DNA from: Pseudoalteromonas sp. '520P1 No. 423'
GTDB lineage: Bacteria; Pseudomonadota; Gammaproteobacteria; Enterobacterales; Alteromonadaceae
Assembly (NCBI RefSeq): GCF_001269985.1
Contig: NZ_BBZB01000002.1
Coordinates: 310,001 to 374,000, forward strand
Direction of reading: 5' to 3'
Length of the DNA stretch: 64,000 bases
Of this stretch, positions 54,472-63,142 are shown piece after piece. The notes beneath the pieces were generated by a model. That model did no database searches and was not told the origin of the DNA. It was given only the letters and a program-made list of their open reading frames with translations. Position 1 is the stretch's first letter. Each line of letters starts with the position of its first letter. Position numbers and translations under genes: made by a program.

Positions 54472-54498
54472 GGCATAACATCATTAATGGGTTATGCC
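54472..54498. terminator. Hairpin between convergent genes
   Basis: GGCATAAC/GTTATGCC stem of 8 bp with an 11-base loop, lying between the broken gene and the leftward metallopeptidase gene. There is no U-run, so its terminator role is uncertain. Confidence 0.45.
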
Positions 54499-54509
54499 GA
54501 TAGTTACTA

Positions 54510-55559
54510 TCAATAATCTAGATCTAACCAAGTCCAAAAGTCAGACTCGAATTGAATGTAACTTTCCCGCCAAAGAGAAAGTACTTCTTCTTCAGATAAT
54601 GCACGACACAAGTTCTCTTGCTCTTTTGTTATATATTGTTGAAGTGTCGATTTTGCATCAAACTCCATCATCATAAAACTTAACCATGCCCAGCTACTAT
54701 AATAAAGCTTGGGGATATCTAAGTTTTTCCACTCATCGTCTTTTATTATTAAACTAAATAAGTAAGGTTCTGTTGCTAGTTTTTTATTTGAAATTAATAC
54801 ACGAAATTGGTTTTCATCTGTCATGGAAATGTCTTCAAAAAATTCTGCTGTTCCTTCATTAAAAGAGCGAGATGTAATGCCTACTAAATGTAAATTTATA
54901 GCGTGTACAGCTTCATGTATCGCGGTTTTTATTGCTTGTTCTTCATTGTGATAACTCACAAAAGCAAGGTTTCGTTGACCAAAATACACACCTTGCGAAC
55001 GACTAGGGTTAAAGCCATCAATGCCAGCTTGTATTAAATACGATTGCCTATTTTGTGAAATAATCATATGTAGATGAATTTTATTAGTCAGATCTATATT
55101 TAAATAATTTGTATATGAGGCCAGTACGCCTTTCATTAATAAAGTAAATTGTTTTTCAAAATATGATGTCATATTGGCAGAGTATATTGTAATAATGAAG
55201 TCTTCGCTGACAACTACTTTATAAGGTTGATATTCATCACTTAGGTTATTTATGACTTCTGGTAGCGCTTCTTTTTGATATTCTTTCCATTGAGTCAAAT
55301 CACATAAGCTAGGGTTAAAGTTATCTTGCTCAATATAATCTTGCTCTAGCATGTATTCTTCATATACAACTTGTTCAATAAGTGGTTGTTCAGCTTGATG
55401 AATATTAAACTCATCAATAATTTCTTGTTCGTCAATTTCTTCTGGAATAATTAAATCTTTTGTAGGAGGATTGATATTATTATCATTTGTGTAGCTAAGC
55501 CAAATCAAAAAAGCAGCAATAACAGCGCAGGGAAGCCATATTTTCTTTTTAAAATTCAT
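54510..55559 (-). CDS. Membrane-anchored zinc metallopeptidase-like protein
   Basis: 349 residues. A membrane helix is at about 6-21 (IWLPCAVIAAFLIWLSY), followed by an acidic Glu/Ile-rich linker (about 30-80). The C-terminal domain has HEAVHAINLHLVGI (HExxH) at about 216 and NEGTAEFFEDI about 20 residues later, the gluzincin arrangement used by DUF1570-like and related peptidases. The domain should lie in the periplasm. Its substrate is unknown. Single leftward gene. Confidence 0.7.
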   Translation of the reverse strand: MNFKKKIWLPCAVIAAFLIWLSYTNDNNINPPTKDLIIPEEIDEQEIIDEFNIHQAEQPLIEQVVYEEYMLEQDYIEQDNFNPSLCDLTQWKEYQKEALPEVINNLSDEYQPYKVVVSEDFIITIYSANMTSYFEKQFTLLMKGVLASYTNYLNIDLTNKIHLHMIISQNRQSYLIQAGIDGFNPSRSQGVYFGQRNLAFVSYHNEEQAIKTAIHEAVHAINLHLVGITSRSFNEGTAEFFEDISMTDENQFRVLISNKKLATEPYLFSLIIKDDEWKNLDIPKLYYSSWAWLSFMMMEFDAKSTLQQYITKEQENLCRALSEEEVLSLWRESYIQFESDFWTWLDLDY

Positions 55560-55815
55560 TATCCAGCTTTCCTTAACCTATCATTTATCAGAAATCATTG
55601 GTTAAAGAATATATTGATTGCCTATGAAATTCGATATCAAAAAACGATAACAAACATTTATTTTCATAAAACGGTTCTCGTTCAGTCTTATAAATGTTGA
55701 TGGTTCATTATTCTATCCAAGATAAAATATAATCTTATGGTAAATCAATGCACTCATAATATTAGCGGTGTGATCTTTGAAATGTGTTAAAATACAAAAC
55801 AAAGATCTGGCAAAC

Positions 55816-56844
55816 CTAAGCTAAAAGCTCTTTTCTAACAATCTCAGCACCGGCACTTAAAGCATTGAGCTTACCTCTTGCTACTTCGTGAGATAAAGGT
55901 GCCATACCGCAATTGGTACAAGGGTAAAGTTTATCAGCATCTACATACTTAAGTGCTGCTCGTAGCGTATTCGCGACTTCTTCTGGTGTTTCTATGATAT
56001 CGCTTGCGACATCAATAGCACCTACCATTACTTTTTTACCACGAATAAGTTCAAGTAAATCAATTGGTACATGTGAATTGTGACACTCTAACGAGATAAT
56101 ATCGATATTAGATTTTTGCAATTTAGGAAAAGCTTCTTCATATTGTCGCCATTCAGAACCTAACGTTTTTTTCCAATCTGTATTGGCTTTAATGCCATAG
56201 CCATAACAAATATGTACCGCCGTTTCACATTTAAGACCTTCTATCGCTCTTTCTAAACATGCAATGCCCCACTCATTAACCTCATCAAAAAATACATTAA
56301 ACGCTGGCTCATCAAATTGAATAATATCAACACCAGCAGCCTCTAACTCTTTGGCTTCTTGATTGAGTATTTTAGCAAATTCCCAAGCGAGTTTTTCGCG
56401 ACTTTTATAATGGTCATCATAAAGCGTATCTATCATCGTCATAGGGCCTGGCAATGCCCATTTAATTGGTTGCTTGGTTTGCTTTCGTAAAAATTTAGCA
56501 TCTTCAACAAACACTGGCTTTTGACGTGATACAGGACCTACAACTGTTGGAACACTTGCATCATAACGATCGCGAATTTTAATTGTCTTACGCTTTTCAA
56601 AATCAACACCATTGAGGTGTTCAATAAATGTCGTCACAAAATGCTGACGCGTTTGCTCGCCATCACTAACAATATCAATACCAGTCTGTTGCTGATCTTG
56701 TAATGACAAACGCAATGCATCTTGTTTGCCCGTAATTAATTCTTCACCTTGCAATTTCCAAGGTGACCAAAGTGTCTCTGGTTGTGCAAGCCAAACCGGT
56801 TTAGGTAAACTACCGGCTGTTGAAGTTGGTAATAATGTTTTCAT
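55816..56844 (-). CDS. mesD: Core methionine synthase (MetE C-terminal-type, MesD)
   Basis: 342 residues, about the size of the catalytic half of MetE. The N-terminus LLPTSTAGSLPKP is followed by TGIDIVSDGEQTR, the barrel strand AAGVDIIQFDEPAFN, the zinc ligand His-x-Cys in VHICYGYG, ISLECHNSHVPIDLLELIRG, and the distal Cys in LYPCTNCGMAPL. Such short proteins transfer a methyl group to homocysteine without the folate-binding half. The gene 25 bp upstream on the same strand is DUF1852 (MesX). The MesD/MesX pair is described as an oxygen-dependent, folate-independent methionine synthase. Likely cytoplasmic. Confidence 0.85.
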   Translation of the reverse strand: MKTLLPTSTAGSLPKPVWLAQPETLWSPWKLQGEELITGKQDALRLSLQDQQQTGIDIVSDGEQTRQHFVTTFIEHLNGVDFEKRKTIKIRDRYDASVPTVVGPVSRQKPVFVEDAKFLRKQTKQPIKWALPGPMTMIDTLYDDHYKSREKLAWEFAKILNQEAKELEAAGVDIIQFDEPAFNVFFDEVNEWGIACLERAIEGLKCETAVHICYGYGIKANTDWKKTLGSEWRQYEEAFPKLQKSNIDIISLECHNSHVPIDLLELIRGKKVMVGAIDVASDIIETPEEVANTLRAALKYVDADKLYPCTNCGMAPLSHEVARGKLNALSAGAEIVRKELLA

Positions 56845-56869
56845 AATATATACCGTTATACCTTATTAA

Positions 56870-57847
56870 TTAAAGCGTGTAATTAGCAGACCATTGGTCA
56901 AGCACTGTTTGATATGGTTTGATAAAGTGCTCTTTTGCAAACTTACCTTGGGCTATTGCTAACTGACTACGCTCTTCTCTGTTATAAACAATTTGAGTAA
57001 GTGAATGGTCTAAGTTCTTCAAGTTAGGCTTGTAGCACTTTCCGGCAACAGCATTAGCATTATAAATCTCAGGTCGGTAAATCCTTTGAAATGTGCCCAT
57101 CGTACTTATCGTACTGATCAACTCTAGATTTGAGTAATCGTTTAGTAGATCACCAAAAAAATAAAAAGCTAAAGGTGCAACGCTGTTAGGTGTCATGAAA
57201 TAACGCACTTGCAAACCCATTTTTTTGAAATATTGCTCAGTCAAAGAAGATTCATTAGGCAAGTATTCAACACCTAATACAGGGTGTTGATTTTCAGTAC
57301 GTTGATATGTTTTATTATCTGAAACACTCAAACATATCACTGGCGGCTTATTAAAATACTGTTTATAAGCATCTGAATTAACAAAATACTTAAATAACTT
57401 GCCATGTAAAACACCAAAGTCATCTGGAATGCTAAATTGCGCTTGATTTTTATTATGCTCAAGTAGTAATACACTAAAATCATAATCACGCACATATGAC
57501 GAAAAGTTATTACCTACAATGCCTTCAATACGTTCATTCGTTTTATTATCAACAATGTTCGTCTTCAAAACTTCGATGGATGGGAAAGTTTCACCACTAC
57601 CGTCAATATCCATATCAACAGAAATTATTTCAAGTTCTACAGAATAACGATCGCCTTTAGGGTTATCCCAATTAGCTAACGCATTAAAGCTATTATTTAC
57701 CATATTTAAAGCATTACGTAAGTTCTGTTGACGGCTTGCACCTCTAGCCAAGTTAGCAAAGTTAGTTGTAATACGCGTGCTATCCGATGGATGATAGTTT
57801 TCATCGAGGCTGAGGCTTTTTATTGTAAATGTGAAATCTTTATTCAT
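56870..57847 (-). CDS. mesX: DUF1852 protein, MesX partner of methionine synthase
   Basis: 325 residues from ATG 57847, which gives the typical start MNKDFTFTIKSLSLDENYHP; an earlier frame start at 57901 is less likely. Family landmarks are STRITTNFANLARGASRQQN LRNALNMVN, VELEIISVDMDIDG, EGIVGNNFSSYVRDYDFSVL LLEHNK and IYRPEIYNANAVAGKCYKPN. DUF1852 proteins accompany MesD and are required for its methionine synthesis. Operon with mesD (25-bp gap). The 391-bp region upstream is divergent from tauE and should hold the promoter. Confidence 0.85.
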   Translation of the reverse strand: MNKDFTFTIKSLSLDENYHPSDSTRITTNFANLARGASRQQNLRNALNMVNNSFNALANWDNPKGDRYSVELEIISVDMDIDGSGETFPSIEVLKTNIVDNKTNERIEGIVGNNFSSYVRDYDFSVLLLEHNKNQAQFSIPDDFGVLHGKLFKYFVNSDAYKQYFNKPPVICLSVSDNKTYQRTENQHPVLGVEYLPNESSLTEQYFKKMGLQVRYFMTPNSVAPLAFYFFGDLLNDYSNLELISTISTMGTFQRIYRPEIYNANAVAGKCYKPNLKNLDHSLTQIVYNREERSQLAIAQGKFAKEHFIKPYQTVLDQWSANYTL

Positions 57848-58238
57848 GATGTTGGTGTCCAATTCGCTTTTATAAAACGTAAGTTTATTTTTAATCTTCA
57901 TCGACCTTTCAATCTGATTTTTTGATTGTGCCTAATGGCTTAAGCTTAAGTCTAAGAACTGTTTATATTTATACGTGTAACAATGGATGAATAAAAACGG
58001 TTTAATTTCACATGAAACGTGAGAAAAATTCAAAAGCGCGTATTGAGTTACAAAACGGATTCAAACTTCAACTTATAAAACGTAAAGATGTCTAGATGGA
58101 TGTAGCTGAAATGTACTAGCATGTGTTTTCTTCATATAAAACATGAGTATTATTCAAGGCTAATCTTTATCAAAAAGCTAAGTAGTTATCATGTAAGTTG
58201 CTATGATATCGGGCAAAATTATTAGAGAGATGATCTGA
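57848..58238. other. Divergent promoter region of mesX and tauE
   Basis: No gene was seen. TTTCACATGAAACGTGAGAA near 58005-58030 is an imperfect dyad that might bind a methionine regulator, but it does not match a MetJ or MetR site well enough to name. No SAM riboswitch motif was recognised. Confidence 0.4.
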
Positions 58239-59051
58239 ATGAATGACCTACTGATGTTAATTATATACTGTGCGTTGCTAGGCTGTGGTGTTGGCTTTTT
58301 AGCTGGGCTGCTTGGTATTGGTGGTGGATTAGTGATTGTTCCAATCTTAAGTAGCATTTTACTTTACTTAGCGGTTTTACCGGCCGAGCAAATCGTGATA
58401 GTAGCAATTGCAACATCATTAGCATCAATATTATTTACATCAACATCTTCAGCCATCGCTCATCATAAAAATGGCAATGTACCATGGGGTTTAGCCCCTT
58501 GGGTAATGACAGGTGTAGCCCTTGGTGCACTTATAAGTGGTTTTATGGCCTCACTATTACCTGAAAATATTGTTCGCTTAGTGTTTGCTGTTAGCGTGAC
58601 ACTCATTGCAATAAAGATGTTTTACAGCAGCACCAAAAGCGACTCATCTGTTGAACGTAAAATGCCAAACAAAGGTGCATTAACATTTTTTACTACTATT
58701 ACAGGTGGGTTATCTGCCATGATAGGCATAGGTGGTGGTGCAGTATTAGTGCCTTTATTAACGTTTTTCTCACTTGATATGAAAAAAGCCATAGGATGTG
58801 CCTCTGCTTGCGGTATCGTTATCGCATTATTTGGCTCAATTGGTTACATCAGCTCAGGCATGAGTCATTTTTCTTTAGAAGACGGATTTGCTGGATTTGT
58901 ATATTTACCGGCACTATTAGGCATTGTTTGCACGTCGTGGTTCACCGCACCATTAGGAGCCAAAGCAACACATTCTTTACCGGTTCCTTTAATCAAAAAA
59001 ATCTTCTCAGTATTATTATTGGTTACAGCTATAAGCATGGTTGTGAGTTAA
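58239..59051 (+). CDS. TauE/SafE-family membrane transporter
   Basis: 270 residues with about eight hydrophobic helices. The family's duplicated glycine motif is visible: LAGLLGIGGGLVIVPILSSI near the N-terminus and LSAMIGIGGGAVLVPLLTFF in the second half. Members export sulfite or organosulfonates or take up related anions. Divergent from mesX-mesD; a sulfur-related role would suit that neighbour, but this is inference. A strong terminator follows 15 bp after its stop. Confidence 0.85.
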   Translation: MNDLLMLIIYCALLGCGVGFLAGLLGIGGGLVIVPILSSILLYLAVLPAEQIVIVAIATSLASILFTSTSSAIAHHKNGNVPWGLAPWVMTGVALGALISGFMASLLPENIVRLVFAVSVTLIAIKMFYSSTKSDSSVERKMPNKGALTFFTTITGGLSAMIGIGGGAVLVPLLTFFSLDMKKAIGCASACGIVIALFGSIGYISSGMSHFSLEDGFAGFVYLPALLGIVCTSWFTAPLGAKATHSLPVPLIKKIFSVLLLVTAISMVVS

Positions 59052-59066
59052 CAGGGAGTAGACGGT

Positions 59067-59095
59067 GTTTCCACAAATAAATTTTTTGTGGAAAC
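59067..59095. terminator. Terminator after TauE-like gene
   Basis: GTTTCCACAAA/TTTGTGGAAAC perfect 11-bp stem around an AT loop containing TTTT. Likely the end of the transporter transcript. The next 260 bp contain no gene. Confidence 0.6.
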
Positions 59096-59358
59096 TTTAA
59101 GTGCTAGATAAAATTGTTAAAATAATTGAACCCCTGTAAATTTTCCCCTGTAACAGTACTTAAATTCAAACTGATTAGTTTTACAGGCTTTTAAATGAAC
59201 CGCTCTCTAATCAAAGTGAGGACCATATAGGCCTATGGAATAAAGATGAAATAACTAGCTCATCAATGTTCACAAGAAACATATTTGAGCTTTGTAATAG
59301 AGTGAGTGATTTTAATGAGTCTCGAGAAATATGTTTTTGAGAGGTAAAATAGACGCTT

Positions 59359-59598
59359 ATGGAAACACTGATTACTTATCTCAGTCTAGCTGTTGTTACT
59401 TTCATCATAAATTTTGCTATCTATAATTTTTCGTTTAAATGACAGGCTACGCCATTTCTTCATGAAGAGCATAGAGTTGATAGTGCATTATTAATGCTAA
59501 AAACAACTTTTCCCGCATATCTAGTATCTTCAATAGTGATAACTTTACTTTTTTATTTTGTAAATAAAAGGCGCAGTAGTAAGGCCAGTTCCGATTAA
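59359..59598 (+). pseudogene. Small membrane protein with in-frame TGA
   Basis: ATG 59359 opens an 80-codon frame interrupted only by TGA at 59440-59442. The front codes LSLAVVTFIINFAIYNFSF (one membrane helix) and the back FPAYLVSSIVITLLFYFVN followed by KRRSSKASSD. Both halves look like one two-helix protein with a nonsense mutation. No family is recognised. Confidence 0.5.
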
Positions 59599-59753
59599 TA
59601 TGGTTTAATAGATTAGGCAACTCTAGTTAAAAGATAATACGGTTAGCTAGAGAATAAAATGACATCTCGTAAAAAAGATATGACGATCATATTCTTTTTC
59701 GCTAGCGACAGTTAACGTTAGTAAATTAAATCACTAACGTCTTGAGCATAAAT

Positions 59754-60104
59754 CTATTTATTTTTAGGTGTTTGCCAAACAAAGGAATCTGGCTTATTGG
59801 AAGTCTTTTCTGCTACTTTAGATTTTTTTACTGCTACTTGCGAATTCTGAGCAAGTATTGCTCTGATTAATTTCCCTGTTTCTTTATGCTTACTACAAAA
59901 TGTTTTGAGGTATAAAATTTCAACTCTACTTCGCGCCCAAGGAGTTGTACGCAAAAACTTTAAACTTGATTTCATACGCGGGTTGTTGATGAAACAACGG
60001 ATATTAAGTAACTCACCCATTTTAGCCCAACCGATTTCTTTCTCCAGTTTGGTTAAAATCTCTTCAAGTTTCACACCGTGTAGTGGGTCATTACTGTTAT
60101 TCAT
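59754..60104 (-). CDS. VF530 family DNA-binding protein
   Basis: 116 residues. The first ~75 match the VF530 (DUF2132) family closely: DPLHGVKLEEILTKLEKEIG, W...LL.IRCF.NNPR.KSSLKFLR, TPWARSRVEILYL. The C-terminal ~30 residues are a basic, Ser/Lys-rich tail ending in WQTPKNK. The domain is a small double-strand DNA binder of unknown cellular role, common in marine gammaproteobacteria. Single leftward gene. Confidence 0.85.
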   Translation of the reverse strand: MNNSNDPLHGVKLEEILTKLEKEIGWAKMGELLNIRCFINNPRMKSSLKFLRTTPWARSRVEILYLKTFCSKHKETGKLIRAILAQNSQVAVKKSKVAEKTSNKPDSFVWQTPKNK

Positions 60105-60234
60105 TGTCTACCTAGAATCAAAAAAAAAGTATTGTAACAAGTTTCCTAAATATTGTCAGATTTACGTGTGTAATACTCAACTTCATCCTGAATAAAAATA
60201 ATTAGCTAAAAAGTAGATAAGACCAAAATTAGTC

Positions 60235-60537
60235 GTGTCGGGCGGGGATGGAACGCTTTTTCTTGCTAACAATGGCAAAGCCTTTTTACCTCCTAGAATG
60301 TCTGAACTGGCTTCTAAGTATGTAAAACTCGCGGGGTTCAGAAAAGGAGGTGCATGTAATTTATATCGTCATTCCACTGCAACGTTAATGCTAGATAACG
60401 GTGCTGACATTCGTTATGTACAAGAAATATTGGGTCATGCAAGTATTTCCACCACTCAGATATACACGCATGTTGCCCAGAAAAAGTTAAAAGAAGTATA
60501 CAGTAGGACTCATCCGGCAGGTAAGGGCACAGATTGA
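60235..60537 (+). pseudogene. C-terminal fragment of a tyrosine recombinase
   Basis: The only visible part is the catalytic end: [20 protein letters not shown] (Arg-His), then [20 protein letters not shown] (His and nucleophile Tyr). The N-terminal ~200 residues, including the first catalytic Arg, are absent and the sequence before GTG 60235 is unrelated. It is the XerC/D-like type often found next to other mobile sequences. Confidence 0.8.
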
Positions 60538-60604
60538 GTAATTTATGAAATTGAGTTTTATTGTTGAAGTGTGGTATTCTTTACTACACTTATGAGGAGT
60601 GTAA

Positions 60605-60791
60605 ATGAGAATAAATATTTTTTATTGATGGTTGGAGAAAAGCGGATGTGCCAAAAAAGGGAAAGGAAATACCTGATAAATTATTGGAAACATACCGTCT
60701 TATCGGTCGAAGTTTAGTTTTAGCCAGTGATATACAGATAAATATAGATATAGGTGAAGGCCTATTAAGAGAGGTTATAGATGAAGGATAA
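60605..60791 (+). pseudogene. Toxin-like gene remnant before Xre antitoxin
   Basis: ATG 60605 follows GAGGAG but stops after 7 codons. In another frame, from 60633, an open stretch reads WRKADVPKKGKEIPDKLLET YRLIGRSLVLASDIQINIDI GEGLLREVIDEG and ends at 60791, overlapping the next gene by 11 bp. That overlap and the length of the tail fit the end of a RelE/HigB-like toxin whose front has been deleted. The toxin identity is inferred mainly from its neighbour. Confidence 0.4.
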
Positions 60792-61089
60792 TCGATTAGA
60801 TAAAATGCATCGTATGGCACAACGTTTAAATAAGACAGGAACAATTGATCAGCTTACCATGCGTAAAATTGATATATTGACAACTGAAGCCAAGCTTGCA
60901 GATTTTTCGGCTGAACAGATCCGTGAAATCCGAACACAAGAAGGAATTAGTCAGGGAGTACTTGCAACTGTATTAAATATGAGCAGTGAAAGTGTAAAGA
61001 AATGGGAACAAGGAAAGTCAAAACCACACGGTGCAGCACTTAGACTATTATCATTAATAAAAAGAAATGGAATTGAAGCTGTTATTTAA
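60781..61089 (+). CDS. HigA/NadS-type Xre antitoxin (now orphan)
   Basis: 102 residues. A helix-turn-helix is at about 55-85 (EIRTQEGISQGVLATVLNMSSESVKKWEQG), following a basic N-terminal part. The layout matches antitoxins of HigBA/NadS systems, in which the toxin gene lies immediately upstream and overlaps. The toxin here is truncated, so this regulator probably survives as an orphan. AGTGTGGTATTCTTTACTAC at 60570-60590 may be its operator (GTGTAGTAAAG-like dyad). Confidence 0.75.
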   Translation: MKDNRLDKMHRMAQRLNKTGTIDQLTMRKIDILTTEAKLADFSAEQIREIRTQEGISQGVLATVLNMSSESVKKWEQGKSKPHGAALRLLSLIKRNGIEAVI

Positions 61090-61115
61090 ATTCTTAGCGT
61101 ACCAAGATTAAATTG

Positions 61116-61143
61116 AAAACCTAGTGCAATACTAGGTTTTTTT
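61116..61143 (+). terminator. Rho-independent terminator
   Basis: AAAACCTAGT/ACTAGGTTTT stem with GCAAT loop, followed by TTT. It ends the antitoxin transcript. Confidence 0.85.
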
Positions 61144-61214
61144 ATAACTATAAAAAATAATATTTATCAGCGGTATAGCAGGTTGGCATTGATTTCTATA
61201 TTGTAATTGTTCAT

Positions 61215-62423
61215 ATGAACGGTCGGATCTACGATCCAACCTTAGGTCGATTCCTACAGGCTGATCCGTTTATTCAAGCACCTAAGAATAGCCAGAGTTA
61301 TAACCGTTATAGTTATGTGTTGAATAACCCGATGAGCTATACCGATCCGAGTGGGTATTTTTTTAGTGGTTTGAAGAAGGCTGTTAAAAAGTATTGGCGA
61401 GTGGCTGTAGCAGCTATTGCTACATATGTTACGGCTGGGGCTGCATCGGGATGGGCCGCAGGATGGTTAGCTGGCAAGGCCTTGGCTGGAAGTCAAATCG
61501 CAATAGGTGCGATTGCGGGGGCAATAGCTGGTGCAGCTGGAGGGGTTGTTGCTACAGGGTCTTTGAAGGGAGCTTTAAAAGGTGCTATATCAGGAGCTGT
61601 ATTTGGTGGGCTTGGCGGTTCATTTAAAGCTTATGGTGTTGGAGATATGGCACAAGTAGGTGCTCATGCCTTGGCAGGAGGAGTAATGTCTGATTTGCAG
61701 GGGGGTAACTTTGGACATGGGTTTTTTACCGCAGGTATAATGAAAGGTATTGGAAAAATCAATACTAGCGAATCAATTGGTAGAGTAATGGTACAGGCTA
61801 TTGCTGGAGGAACAGTGTCAAAACTGACAGGTGGAAAATTTGCTAATGGTGCGGTTACTGCGGCCATTCAGTTCACTGTTAATGAAATAGGTGGTTCTAA
61901 ATCCTTTAAGCGATGGGGTAATATGTGGAGAAGTGCAGGTAAAAAAATTGCTAACTTTTTTGGCTCAGTAGAAGATTCGGCTGAAAATGGTGCAATTGCA
62001 GTAACTGAGAAAATATCAAGTACAGCTAGTATTGTTGCGAAAAACCCGATTAAGGCTACCGCCGCAGGACTAGCCGTTATTGGAGGAGCAAAACTATGTA
62101 TGACAGGGGCTTTTTGTCCTGGAGGAGTGGCTCTCACTGCATGGGGAGTGGATCAAACTCATGCATTAGCTAATGGGAACAATATAACTACAACGGAAGC
62201 TTTTGTAGGTGACTTTTTATCAACTCCTGACGCTAGAGCGGCTTTTCCCTTTGTTGAGAACCCTGGCAATGCAGCGAGAATACTAGTTAATTCGGCTTCA
62301 TTTGCAGTTGGCGGTGCTGGAATTCCAACTGTTAACTTGGTGAGAGGAACAGGCACAGGTCTTGACATAGCTGATACATTAGTTACTGCTGATACACTAA
62401 ATAATTTGGGAGGTGGTAATTGA
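61215..62423 (+). CDS. Orphan Rhs tip (core end plus variable C-terminal toxin domain)
   Basis: 402 residues. The start [20 protein letters not shown] ... [20 protein letters not shown] is the conserved end of the Rhs/YD-repeat core. It is followed by the usual Gly/Ala-rich hydrophobic variable region (about 60-200) and a C-terminal domain of unknown activity (about 270-402). A full Rhs is over 1000 residues; here the coding frame upstream of 61215 is closed by TAG near 61177, and no ribosome-binding site is seen. It therefore looks like a displaced tip that can be recombined onto a full Rhs gene elsewhere. The next gene overlaps by 4 bp and is probably its immunity gene. Confidence 0.75.
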   Translation: MNGRIYDPTLGRFLQADPFIQAPKNSQSYNRYSYVLNNPMSYTDPSGYFFSGLKKAVKKYWRVAVAAIATYVTAGAASGWAAGWLAGKALAGSQIAIGAIAGAIAGAAGGVVATGSLKGALKGAISGAVFGGLGGSFKAYGVGDMAQVGAHALAGGVMSDLQGGNFGHGFFTAGIMKGIGKINTSESIGRVMVQAIAGGTVSKLTGGKFANGAVTAAIQFTVNEIGGSKSFKRWGNMWRSAGKKIANFFGSVEDSAENGAIAVTEKISSTASIVAKNPIKATAAGLAVIGGAKLCMTGAFCPGGVALTAWGVDQTHALANGNNITTTEAFVGDFLSTPDARAAFPFVENPGNAARILVNSASFAVGGAGIPTVNLVRGTGTGLDIADTLVTADTLNNLGGGN

Positions 62424-62890
62424 AAATTAAAATAATATTTGCTTTAGTAGGTCTTGTTACTTTTTTATGCTTAGGGATAAATCAGCACATTAACTCCGAC
62501 CCTAACAAATATATAAGGGATATAAAAGAACGAACAGTCTTTGCTTCATATACAATAGATGCCCTAGCTTGTGAGCGCAATGTAAAAACAAGTGATACTT
62601 TAACTATTACTGTTAAAGAAAATGGTGCTAAATTAACAGGAAGAGTTGGTGTTACTGTAAGTTGTGATCTTATTAAAAAAATGGTTGGGAAAGGTAGTGT
62701 CGTAAGTTCACATATAGATTCAATATCTAATGAATTAATGTCTCTACAAGTAAACGATAAATGGATTTTAAAATATGATAAATACTTACAAAATAGAAAA
62801 AATAATTACAGTAACTATAGTATTGTATATTTTGTCATAGCTTTTTCTTTTCTGATGTTTTTCCTAACTCAATATCAAAAGAAAGAATAA
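62420..62890 (+). CDS. Putative immunity protein for the Rhs tip
   Basis: 156 residues from TTG 62420 with GGAGG upstream; TTGA overlaps the previous stop. An N-terminal membrane helix ([16 protein letters not shown]) and a C-terminal one ([20 protein letters not shown]) flank a polar beta-rich middle domain. The position right behind a polymorphic toxin tip and the two membrane anchors suggest protection against a toxin acting at the inner membrane. No immunity family is recognised. Confidence 0.6.
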   Translation: MKIKIIFALVGLVTFLCLGINQHINSDPNKYIRDIKERTVFASYTIDALACERNVKTSDTLTITVKENGAKLTGRVGVTVSCDLIKKMVGKGSVVSSHIDSISNELMSLQVNDKWILKYDKYLQNRKNNYSNYSIVYFVIAFSFLMFFLTQYQKKE

Positions 62891-62952
62891 CAATATCCAA
62901 TTAACAATGCAGGCGTTTATAACTTTTGATTGGTATTTATCATAGAACTATA

Positions 62953-62981
62953 AAAAAGGTCATCTTTCGATGACCTTTTTT
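62953..62981. terminator. Rho-independent terminator
   Basis: AAAAAAGGTCATC/GATGACCTTTTTT stem with TTTC loop. Closes the Rhs/immunity transcript. Confidence 0.9.
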
Positions 62982-63142
62982 CTTAATGAGTGAATGACAA
63001 CTTATCCTCTTGCTCCAAACCATCAAATTTACTGCTCCCACAATAATCACACTTTGTGGCTCAACCTATCGGAATGGTGGTTCAGGTGGATAGGAGTATA
63101 TATCTAACAATTCCAGCTTGGTACTATAACTGCCCTTAAAGG

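Noticed and set aside
57848..58238. SAM riboswitch or MetJ box upstream of mesX
   Set aside because: No SAM-I/SAM-II core or tandem AGACGTCT boxes were seen; only an imperfect dyad.
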